From Acarospora socialis (taxonomy: Eukaryota > Ascomycota > Lecanoromycetes > Acarosporales > Acarosporaceae), in NCBI GenBank assembly GCA_025617375.2, contig JAMYGW020000013.1:914196-978195 (forward strand): a stretch of 64,000 nt of DNA. Direction: 5' to 3'. The position numbers and the translations under genes are program-made. Under the pieces are notes generated by a model. That model ran no database searches, had not been told where the DNA came from, and saw only the letters and a list, made by a program, of their open reading frames with translations. Positions 46,261 through 56,808 of the stretch are shown here, piece after piece. The first letter of the stretch is position 1. Every line of letters starts with the position of its first letter.

Positions 46261-46621
46261 TGTTATAATCATATTTAAAGAGAAAGAAACTCACAGATCT
46301 GTGATTAAGAGTTTACTTAGAGTGCATACAAAGAAAACTGCTAGACAGCAGTCATATAATGACATAATAGCTCAATGATGAGTAGACAAGCTGAAAACTC
46401 AATTTCTCAATATTAAGACATCAAGACATCAAGAGTACTCAATACAGAGATATTAAGCACATTCTATATAGTAGAGTTGTTTCTTTTATAAAAACAATCA
46501 TGTTCAACTTAAGTAATCATCTAAGAGTTAAAGATCAGAACTGTTTTAAACCAGCTGTTATATTCACAAGCATAAACTCTTAGTTCTACATACTCAAGAA
46601 AGCTCAGGTTAGAATATTACA
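46261..46621 (+). repeat. 3' LTR of element A (heavily mutated)
   Basis: 361 bp, alignable without gaps to 28036-28396. All CpG sites visible in the left copy are lost here. Confidence 0.88.
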
Positions 46622-46626
46622 CTTTA

Positions 46627-48109
46627 TTATTATCTTTTTCAAACTCTTCACTGCTGTTTTCAGAAACAGCTCTGTAGCTCAAATCATTATATTATAAATC
46701 TGAATAAAAAATCTCTTCACTTGCTTCAGAATCATCTCATAACAAGTATTCAAAAGTATCATGTTGAACTGACACTCATCATCTTTAATGACAGTGTAGT
46801 TGACTCAGAGCTCATGATGAAAATCTTTGATGTAGATGATGAAGATGAGTGAAAGTTGTATCTTTAAGAGTGTAAGCAAAACATCAAAATCTCTTGTTGC
46901 ACACTTAATCAGCTCATTCAGCATCATCTGAATCTTCACTTCACAAGCTTTAAGAACTGCAGCTTGATCTGTGCTTTGAAGACTTGTTTATTAGTTGAGT
47001 AACTCTTGCTCTTGAAATCAAGAATTGAGAAGATGAAAGTTAACTTGTGTTGCATGAGCACTATAATCAGTGTCAGTTCTTGCAGACCATCTCACTCACT
47101 CAATATTGTAATGTTCTGAAGCTTTTTGAGAAATTTCTGAGTCTTGATTTTAGTGTAGTTAAAACTTTGCAACAAGAGATAAAAGACAAGAGCAGAGATG
47201 AGAGCTGATTCTTTTATGTCTGTTGTAATGTTGAGATGAAGTATTTTGATTGAGAATGTCTTTTTGACTTTATTTAACTGAGATAACCTGTTGTCTAACA
47301 AAGCATCAAATGAGTTAATCTGAGAATTTTGAGAAAAAACATACAAATGGTTGACAGACTGCTGATGACACTTTGATGATGGTGAAGCTGAGACATCATC
47401 AATTTCTTGTTGCTCAACACTGCTCATGACATTAAAATCTGATAAGAAACTCAAATTTACATCTAACTGATGAATAGTTAACTTAAGCTTTCATCATCAG
47501 TCAGCTTTTTCACAAGAAATGAGATTGTTAGAGCTTATCTCTTCAGCAATAGTGTAAAAAGCATGAACAAAGTTATCTTCATCAGTCACAGCTGAAATCA
47601 TTTTCTTGTATTTCTTTCAGAACTTTTTGACTTTGTTGTGAAGAATAGTGTGATAATTCTTGAGAAACTTAACATTGACAATGTCATCAATAGCAGCTTA
47701 AATGTTGTCAGATGAATCAACATAAATATAAATATTAACATTCTTAAAATACTTATAGCAGTATGTTACAGTCAGAAGTCTGATAAACTAAACTCTGAGC
47801 TTGACAGACAGACTGTTAAGAACTGTGCATAAATGTACATTCAGAAAATGTACAACATAGTATAGAACTCAACAACTTAACAGATCAAGTGATCATCTCA
47901 ACAAATTTGATAGTCAAGTTGAGAAGTTAACTGATTAAGTGATTAACTTGATGTCTGAGAACATTGAGCTTTCTTATTATATAGATAGAATTGTTTTTTT
48001 TATGAAATTAATTATGTTCAACTTCAGTTATCATCTAAGAGTTAAATTCAGAATCTATTATATCATACAAATTATTATATCAACAAGCACAAACTCTTAA
48101 CTCTAACAG
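46627..48109. other. Mutated repeat remnants, unclassified
   Basis: AT-rich sequence with one 120-codon open frame on the - strand (47454-47092, MSFLSDFNVMSSVEQQEIDD...) that I cannot place. From about 47960 the sequence matches the 3' half of an LTR (ATCATCTAAGAGTTAAA, AACAAGCACAAACTCTTA), so a partial LTR ends near 48109. Confidence 0.4.
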
Positions 48110-49140
48110 TGTTACAACTATACTCAAGACTATGCAGAAAGAACATAGAAAGTAAACTGTTAAACAGCACTCATATGACATCTTAACATGCTTGATGATG
48201 AGCTTGATGAGTAAGCTTGATGAATTGCATAAATAAATCATCTCAATGAGCTTAACAGCAAGACTGACAAGCAGACTCACTATATAGTAGAATTGATTTT
48301 CTTAGAAAATTAATCATGTTCAACTTCAAGTTACAATTTAAGTGTTTACTCAGACAATTCTATTGAGAATCTTTATATCAACAAGCACAAATCTTAGTTC
48401 TACATTATTGAGAAAGCTCAGTACTAAAATATAATACTTTGAACATTTTTACAATATAAAGATGTTTACTCAACAGAGAAATGTCTTCTCTGCATTGCTT
48501 GCAGCAAGTTAGATTGAAGTCACTCAACAGACAGACATAACTATTGATATACTTAAGATTAAGACATCTGACAACTTCACTGAAGAGTATGAAAAGCTTT
48601 GATCATTTCTAGCTCAACTAGACTTGTATATTGACTTTAATGTACAAAAGTTTCTCAGCAACACAGAGAAGATTCTGTTTGCAGCATTTTATTTCAGAAA
48701 TATTATATTTGATTGAATAAATTCACTCATGAGAAAGTTCATCAATAAAACTTTCAAAAAGAAGCAAAAAAACATCAAGTTTATGTTCAACAGTTTCTTA
48801 AAATTCAAAGAGAAGATAAGAAAAATTTTTGAGATCATTGATGAGAAATAAGCAGCTAAACAATGCATCTGTATTTTACAACAAGATGAATTAATAGTAC
48901 AATATATGACAGAGTTTTAATGAATAGTGACATTAATAAAATGAGAAAACAATGCTTTAAGTTTCACATTCTATTGAGAATTAAAGAAGTTCATCAAAGA
49001 CAAAATTGTTAGAACTGAGTGATCTATCACTATGTGTAAACAGATCTTTAAAGGATCACAGTAAAAATTTAAGATTTTACTAGCAAAACTTAAAATTTCT
49101 GAATGAATTCATTCAACATGCACTAGTGAAAAAGCATGAG
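48110..49140 (+). mobile_element. Retrotransposon fragment E (LTR plus gag remnant)
   Basis: A TGTTAC-starting LTR of about 327 bp (48110-48436), deleted relative to the others, is followed by a gag remnant from 48462 (MFTQQRNVFSALL) that is homologous to but diverged from the other gags. It fades out near 49140 without pol. Confidence 0.65.
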
Positions 49141-50347
49141 TGAATGTTTCTCATCATTTGAAATGATTTGATTACTAAGCCCTTGATTTTACTATGTGTG
49201 CACAAGTATAAGGCAGTTCTAGCTCTTGTAATGTATTCAGGTAATTTATAAAAATAAATTACAACAATGTGATTTTGTGTAGGGTTAGGGCTAAAAATGA
49301 TAATTTAAGTGTAACATATTGTATTTTTGGTAATTTATTTCCAAGTGCACCGGGGAATTCAGGTGTTTGAGTTAGTAATGAGAAGTGTGAGTGTGATATG
49401 TAATATTCTGTGATGTAATATACAATTTTTATATACATTTATGTATAAAATCATCATTTTATATATAAAAACATATATATCAATCATTATATATATTAAT
49501 CATCAATATAATAGTTATAAGTAATGAAAAACACAATACATCATTATAATCATTGTTTTAACTGATATTAACTTTACAGACTACTTACTATCAATATAAT
49601 TTATATAATAAAACATATAAACAATAAATATATCACTTATCTTGATCACAGTCAAGATCAACAGTTAAAAATATATAATATTTATAATAAAAAGTTAAGT
49701 TTTCAATAATATTTATTATAAAATATATTATAAATGACTGTACACAATTCAATATATTGATTTATTGTTAGTGTTTATAATATTATTCATAATTTTATAT
49801 AGAAAATACATATAGTATTTAGTGTTAAAAAGTGCAGTGTTCTAGCTGCTTTCATAGTTTTAGTTGAAACTAACATCAGAAATTACTCATTATTCAGATA
49901 GTCTGTGTAACAGAGTATGTAAATAGACAATTTTTACAATCAACATTGATTACAGTCAAAATTAATAGTGTATGTTTCACTAAATAGACAGTTAGTCAGC
50001 AGTATAGCACAAGTATTCTTTTTATTTTTCAATAAATTATGAGCTCAGATTAGCAAGAAGCTTCTTAAAGAAAGTGCATACTGTTTTAATGTTTCAGCAG
50101 CTTGATATGAGAACTTAAAGATTGAGCAAAATAAACATTACTGATCATTGATACAGAGCTTTAAGATTGAGCAAAATGATATTCTCAACAGTTTAATACA
50201 GAATCAAAACAAACACTCTCAGCTGTCAATACAGAACTCAAAGATTGAGCAAAATGACATTCTCAACACTCAATATGAGACTTTAAGATTGAGCAAAACA
50301 AGACTTATTGACAACTTAATATGATGCTCAATAATTAAGCAAATAAA
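49141..50347. other. Extremely AT-rich island with degenerate tandem repeat
   Basis: 49420-50000 is almost pure A/T. From about 50095 to 50345, six or so degenerate copies of a roughly 45-55-bp unit containing AAGATTGAGCAAAA can be seen. A telomere-like TAGGGTTAGGG lies at 49280-49290. No coding potential. Confidence 0.5.
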
Positions 50348-50699
50348 TGTAATGTTCTAACCTGAGCTTTCTCAGATATGTAGAGCTAAAAGTTTATGCT
50401 TATTGATATAACAGCTGCTCTGAAATGGTTCTGGTCTTTAACTCTTAAATAGTTATTTAAGTTGAATATGATTTTTTTCATAAGAAAAATGATTGTGACT
50501 ATATACTGAGTCTGCTTGTCAATCTTGTCATTAAGTCTATTGAGATGACTTGTTCATGCAACTCATTGAGCTTGCTTGTCAAGCTCACTATTGAGCATAT
50601 TGAGATATCATGTGACTGCTGTCTAAATATTCTTCAAATATACATCTTCTGCATGTACACATCAGTTTATTTTAAGTTTATTTTGACTTAATTGTAACA
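50348..50699 (-). repeat. LTR of fragment D (B subfamily)
   Basis: 352 bp, the same length and middle sequence as the element B LTRs. Confidence 0.8.
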
Positions 50700-50778
50700 C
50701 TATTCTTTTCTTCTCAGATGCTAGTTTTCTAGAGTCTATATAAGTGAGAATATTCACATTGTTCACTGTCAGTGATGA

Positions 50779-51190
50779 TGCTTTCTAAAAATTTCAATTG
50801 TCTAAGAATTACAAAGAAAATTCAGATCAGTAGTGTGTCTGTTCTGTTTTCTTGTGACTATTGTGTTTGTTGTGACATCAACTGTTTTGTAATGAAATCT
50901 TGATTAAAATGTGATAAATATACTTGTCATGATCATTTGTGTGTCAATGTATTGTGAGAGTCTCTCAATAGAACTCATCTTTTGCTCTGAAAGAAAATCA
51001 GTAAAGTAAACAGTGAATTGACAGTTAAGCACACTGAACTTACTGCACTTTTCTTAAAAGTTGTACATCTTCAGAAAACACTGAATCAGATGAATCACTA
51101 TACTTTGCAAAAGACTGACTGTTTTGTTGTTGAACTTAATAGTGATAATAATGAAACTGAGAATGAAGATTCTCAAACAATATTGTAACT
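50779..51190 (+). pseudogene. Cys-rich ORF antisense to fragment D (copy 4)
   Basis: MMLSKNFNCLRITKKIQ, then CDYCVCCDINCF, closest to the copy in element B; broken by stops. Confidence 0.5.
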
Positions 51191-53038
51191 TGTTAACTCA
51201 ATGTTCTTCTTCTTTTGAATTAATATTGACTTTTTTTCTCAAAATGTTGAAGTGTTCTCACACAGTTCTTGAGATTCTCTCTGAGTTTTCAGATATTTTC
51301 TGAGATATTGTAATCTTTTCATTTTATAAAATAGTGAACTTCTTCACTAATCATTCTCTTCTTTAAAATGTTCTTGACTTCATATTCTTCTTTGAGTTTG
51401 ACAGATGTTTCAGTGATTTGAAGTGATATGAACTGATTGCAATGCTGTAACATGAATGCATAAAATACTGAATGTATTCTCATTTTCTTGAACAAGTCTA
51501 GCTCATAACTTAGTTCTTTGATGTTTCATATGATTTTGAATGATTTAATGCTCTTGTTCTTTAGCTTCTTGCTTTTTTCTTTGATTCATATGTTGTTCAT
51601 TCTCAGATATATTTTCTCTTCTTCTTCAAATAATTTTGTCTTTATTATCTGTTCTGTCTGCTGTTCAATTCATTTTGTTAGATTTTGATGTAGTTTCTTC
51701 ATCTGAGTGATATTCAAAATCACTTTTTAATTTTGTGATTCATGTTTGCTAGAATCTTTTCATACTTCTAAATTATAGTCATAGTTCATATAGAAAGATG
51801 TTTCTCTTGTGATTTTGTTTCTTGCATTATTGTATGCAAACTGTGTCATTAATAACAGTTGTACTCAGTCATTTTGACTTTTGTTGATATAGTGTCTCAA
51901 GTACATCTCTACTGTTTAATTCATCTGTTTGCTTTGCTTGTTCATCTGTGAGTGATATGCTGTCAACATCTTGTGTTTTATTATGAGTTCTGCTGTAAGT
52001 ATTTTTCAAAACTTGCTTGAAAACAGCTTGTCTCTGTCAGTAATAAACTCTTTTAATAGTTCATGATTGCTAATCAGTTTCTGCAGTATGATGTATGTCA
52101 ATATTGATGCTGTTGTGATTTCTTTGAATGAAATGAACATCATGTACTTGATTAATCTGTTCACTATAATCAATATGCTATCAAATTTCACTTTTCATGC
52201 TGAGTTCTTTGACAGTGATAGCTTTGTAATAAAGTTCATGATAACTGACTTTCATGATGCATCTAATGCATTTAATTATGTTATTTTGTTGTATTGTTTA
52301 TTTTAATTAATCTTATTTCTTCAGCATGAGTCACACACAGCAATCATTTTGATGACTTAATTTCTAAAATTGCTAATGTTGTGTCTTCTTTGCACTAGAT
52401 TCTCAGTGCACTTCATTTCTAGATGTTCACTGATTTTGTTATAGTGACATATTTTAATAAGTTCTTTGTTCATCAAGAAAGCTTACTTTATCTTATACAT
52501 TGCTGCTAAGTTCTTCATAAAGACTTCTTTGTTGTCTTTACTTAGAATTTTAACATATATTGTCTGTACATCTTTGTGATCAGATTGTCTACTTAAGATA
52601 TTCACTTCATCATTCTCATTATTCTTCTTGTAATGAATCTGAAATTCATAATCTGTTAACTGCTCTGTTCAATGAATCTGTTGTTGATTGAGTTGCTTCA
52701 TTATTGCAAAGTTTCTCAAGTTCTTGTGATCTGTGTAGATCTGAATTGACTTGCTCATTTTTGCAAGATAAAATCTTCAGTCTTGTAGTGCTTTCACTAT
52801 TGCAAGAAGTTTCTTATCATGAATCTCATATCTTTTCTTGAATTCTGATAGTTTTCTAAATTGATATGTTATGAGTTTTTGTTGTTCATTCTCAATCTAA
52901 TATAGACATGTTTTTACTGCAAAATTTGAAGCATCAGTTTTCAGTGTTTTCTTGTATACTGAGTTGAGTATTCTCAGATGTGCTGTTTTACTAAAACTTT
53001 TCTTTAATATGTAAAATGCATTCTTCTGTTCTTTGGGG

Positions 53039-53134
53039 TTAGGGTTAGGGTTAGGGTTAGGGTTAGGGTTAGGGTTAGGGTTAGGGTTAGGGTTAGGGTT
53101 AGGGTTAGGGTTAGGGTTAGGGTTAGGGTTAGGG
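53039..53134 (+). repeat. Telomeric repeat array, 16 x TTAGGG, at an interstitial position
   Basis: Sixteen perfect TTAGGG units (96 bp) without variants. The G-rich strand runs left to right, the orientation of a right-hand chromosome end for the DNA to its left. The left neighbour is retrotransposon D, cut mid-gene. The right neighbour is intron sequence of the MTHFR gene. Open frames reading (PN)n here come only from the repeat. Confidence 0.97.
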
Positions 53135-53151
53135 TAACATTCTGATATCAG

Positions 53152-55118
53152 GGTGTTCAAAATCTCTACGATCGTGAGTTCAGCCCATTCGAACGAGTTG
53201 ACTTCTGCCCTTCTGTATCCTAACGTCTTATACAGGTATGGATCGCATGCACGGACTTGGACCAGCATTCATAGACATCACTTGGGGGGCGGGTGGACGG
53301 CTGTCTCATCTGACCTGCGAGATGGTTAATGTCGCTCAGACCGTCTACGGCCTCGAGACTTGTATGCACTTGACTTGCACTGATATGGAAAAGTCTAAGG
53401 TGGACGATGCACTGAGGGAAGCATACAAAGCTGGCTGTACTAATATCCTTGCGCTTAGAGGTGATCCTCCGAGAGAGACAGAAAAATGGGTGGCAACAGA
53501 AGGTGGCTTCCGGTACGCAAAAGACCTGGTAAAGTATATCAAGGAACAGTATGGTGATCACTTCGATATCGGCGTTGCCGGATATCCTGAAGGCTGTGAC
53601 GACCAGCAGGACCCCGAAATCCTGATGCAACACCTTAAGGAGAAGATCGACGCTGGCGGAACCTTTGTGGTCACCCAAATGTTCTACGACGTGGATAACT
53701 TCTTGGCGTGGGTGGACAAGTGCCGTAAGCGTGGCATAACTGTACCCATCGTCCCCGGCATCATGCCTATCCAGACGCATGCGGCGTTTCTGAGAAGGGC
53801 GAATTGGTCTCATTGTCGCATTCCACCAAAGTGGACAGAAGCCTTAGAACCAGTGAAGAATGACGATGCCGCTGTCAGGGAGGTTGGAAAAGGGCTTGTG
53901 GCCGAAATGTGTCAGAAGATCATCGACGCGGGGATCATGCAATTACACTTGTAAGTGCTCTCTTCACGTTCCAGTATGGCCGTAGCTGAGGATGCCTAGT
54001 TATACAATGAACCTCGCGCAAGCGACGCGCATGGTGCTGGATGAACTCGGCCTTATTTCTTCCGAAGGGACCCCTTCGAAGAAGCCTCTGCCTTGGAGGC
54101 AGTCGCTGGGGCTGCACCGGCGGGATGAGGACGTCCGGCCTATCTTCTGGAAGAACCGAAACAAGTCATACGTAGTTCGAACTCAAGACTGGGACGAGTT
54201 TCCGAACGGCCGATGGGGAGACGCAAGGTCGCCAGCCTTTGGAGAACTGGATGCGTATGGTATAGGTCTCAAGGGCACAAACGAGCAAAACATCAAACTG
54301 TGGGGCCAGCCCCGGTCAGTGAGGGACGTTGCTGGCATCTTCATTAGATTCCTTCAAAAAGATCTCGAAAGCTTACCTTGGAGTGAATCACCTATCACCG
54401 GTGAATCCGACGTTATCAAACCACAGTTGATCGACATCAATCGTCGTGGCTTACTGACAATCAACTCCCAACCTGCAGTCAATGGAATGAAGTCATCCGA
54501 TCCCACATATGGCTGGGGTCCGCCAAACGGATACGTATATCAAAAGGCATATCTGGAGCTCCTCATCTCTCCGGATATCATACCAGAGTTGATTGCACGG
54601 ATCAACCGGCAGCCAGAGCTAACCTTCTACGCCGTCAACAAGCAGGGCGATTTGAAGACAAATGCTCCGGGAGATGGACCCAACGCAGTGACTTGGGGGG
54701 TTTTTCCAGGTAAGGAAATCGTGCAACCCACGATCGTGGAGACCATCAGCTTCCTCGCATGGAAGGATGAGGCATACCGACTAGGGGATGACTGGGCGCG
54801 CTGCCACCCCAGTTTGAGTCCGAGCCGACGCCTTATTGAGCACATTATGGGAACATGGTATCTTGTAAATATCGGTAAGGCCTTTTAAACCAGTGTGCTC
54901 TATGCTGTGAGCAAATTGACTCAATCCTCGCAGTCAACAATGATTTTCACGAAACTCACAACATATTCTCCTTGTTCGACGGCTTAGAAGTGAAGGACAT
55001 AGATAAGCCATATCCCTCCGAAACAGCCATCAACGGTACTCACGCAATCACCGATCGGACACATAACGGGGTGAACGGCACGCAATCAAATGGGATACCC
55101 GCTTCGGTCTCCCACTGA
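53152..55118 (+). CDS. Methylenetetrahydrofolate reductase, 5' end lost at the telomeric array
   Basis: Exons visible: 53152-53173, 53236-53950, 54000-54874 and 54934-55118. The splices rebuild [43 protein letters not shown] and VNI-VNNDFHETHN. The N-terminal TIM-barrel domain binds FAD and folate (ITWGAGG, LRGDPP, TQMFYD, PGIMPI). The C-terminal domain is the eukaryotic regulatory type (FPNGRWGDARSPAFGELDAYG; ending NNDFHETHNIFSLF). The enzyme reduces methylene-THF to methyl-THF for methionine synthesis. The first exon, which should hold the FEFFPPK motif with the catalytic Glu, is absent; the sequence before 53152 is an intron end (CTGATATCAG) and then TTAGGG. An internal ATG at 53238 could start a shortened protein, but without the catalytic Glu it should be inactive. 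Confidence 0.9.
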
Positions 55119-56808
55119 GTACCTAACCAGCTCGATTTCCCTCCCCCCGCCGGTTCAATCTATTTCAACATACACAAAAGCGTTCTGGTGGTAGAGCATA
55201 ATCTGTTGCGGCAAGCCCAACAGCTTGGGTGTTTGAGAGATCCTTCAACGGTCTCGGGTACGGCGTTCAAGGCAATCAGAATCTTCCTTTGCATCGCGGC
55301 AGGCGTCATCAACTCGACGACTTATGGCGGCATGATTGACGCAGCGTATTAGGCTCTGGTCGCGGGGCCTAAACTTTCTTGCGTAGAGGAACCTTCAACG
55401 GTGTCCACAACATAGCGTTTTGTTCGAAGAAGGACCACCACTCTTATAACCTTGATTGCCTTAGTCTTTAGATTTGAGTTGTAGTAGCGTGACAGGACGG
55501 GTGGGCCACTGCTTAGGAAGAATAGACGCTCTACTATGTACACACTTGGATGTTATTGGTTGAATGGTGACTTGCTCTGTGCTGGACGAGGATGTGCTGT
55601 ATAGAACCTTGGCTGGTTCTCCAGAAGCTCAATTATTTTCTCTGGGTGTGCTAAGAGGAAGCAAGGGTCAAACGGTTACCTAACTACGGAATACTGGGTA
55701 GGCTTGGCTCCAGGTGGTTCGGAGACGGAGGGTGCTGACTTTAGGCCGAAACTCTTATCCAATTCTTGCCTGCCCAGTCAAGCCTCTTGGGCCTTTAGCA
55801 CTGAGCGGACTAGACTTCCTCCCACTTCGAACGATAATCCAAAGGAAACTTAGAGGATAACAAAACGCGGTAAAAGCGAACGACCACATCTTGTTAGACG
55901 AACTCTGTATACATACACAGTAGTACCTACTCTCCTTCGTACTGTATGTAGGGTCCCGGAAGCCTTGCACCAGCTGCACCCAACCCAGCCCGCTTCACGC
56001 TGGCACGTTGCACACCTCCGCCCCCACGCTTTCCAGGTGGTCTGTTCTTTCGGGTCCGTGGGACTTTCATCCCAGCTTTCTCCACACTTTTGGCACCTTC
56101 GTGATACAATCATTGAGTCCATGCTGGATCGCCAGTCACTGTCGCCATCGCCGCCCATTCCATACGTGTGACGAGAAGATTCAGTCACTCGAGTCAACCC
56201 CACAATCCTGCACGAGATTATTCTGGGAATATGCTTATGCCTGACTAATTAAGGAATCTATCTACCTACCTTACTCGTGCTGTACTCTGCATCATCAAAC
56301 ATCAGTTGCACTACAGGAACGATCGCTTGGCACCAGCATAGTGCATTGCACGCTCCGAGGAAGGGTGCCACAGTTACGTCTTTAGGAGAGGTTCCCAATG
56401 TCTTTTTGAAAAGCCATCGTCATCCTCTTGGCTGTTGATACGTCTCGGGGAAGCTCAAGCTACATACATCCTGTCGTGGCACGGCGGATAATTTCCCTTG
56501 TACGACTCTTTGCGACAGCCCAGCTATTCGTCCTATCTTTGCAGTCTCCTACGTACGTTCAAGAATCATCTCCACCAACGAGACACCTCTGATGATGCCT
56601 TATCTAACAGATTGTGCATCTTCTCAGCTCGGAGCCCTTGCTCGCGATCCTAAAATTCCTACCTTTGCCACCTCCCGTGCTTCACCGGTCGCTTTTCGAC
56701 TACACAGCCAGATCAATGTACATTTACATGTCATTGTCGAAGCAACTCCCTGTACATCATCTTAGGATTGAATTAAGTGGTGGCACATACTAGGAGGAGG
56801 ATGTGGTG
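55119..56808. other. Long intergenic spacer
   Basis: 1.7 kb without a recognisable gene. The right half is probably the promoter and leader of the regulator starting at 56809. Confidence 0.5.

Larger units (their letters stand above)
28036..46621 (+). mobile_element. Ty3/gypsy retrotransposon A (host of nested elements)
   Basis: LTRs of 361 bp stand at 28036-28396 and 46261-46621 in the same orientation. They start TGTTA and end TTACA. Order on the + strand: gag (28425-29400), pol with RT up to 31282, [element B], rest of RT, RNase H, integrase zinc region, integrase core and chromodomain-like C-terminus (43652-45720), an antisense Cys-rich ORF, and a purine-rich tract before the 3' LTR. Without the insertions the element is about 6.2 kb. 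Flanks CTTCA (28031-28035) and CTTTA (46622-46626) fit a 5-bp target duplication with one C-to-T change. Every frame is riddled with stops, so the element is dead. Confidence 0.88.
50348..53038 (-). mobile_element. Retrotransposon fragment D, cut off by the telomeric array
   Basis: A 352-bp reverse LTR of the B type (50348-50699), the antisense Cys-rich ORF (about 50779-51190), a chromodomain-like tail, an integrase core (NRLIKYMMFISFKE, 52191-52006), an integrase HHCC region and RNase H. The element ends abruptly at 53038 inside RNase H (EQKNAFYILKKSFSK), where the TTAGGG array begins. RT, gag and the other LTR are missing. Confidence 0.82.

Noticed and set aside
52897-53268. 123-codon open frame on the - strand containing a long Pro-Asn repeat
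   Set aside because: The (PN)n tract is the translated telomeric array joining a retrotransposon RNase H remnant to antisense MTHFR sequence; not a gene.
53220-53813. 197-codon open frame on the - strand
   Set aside because: Antisense to the clearly coding MTHFR exon.
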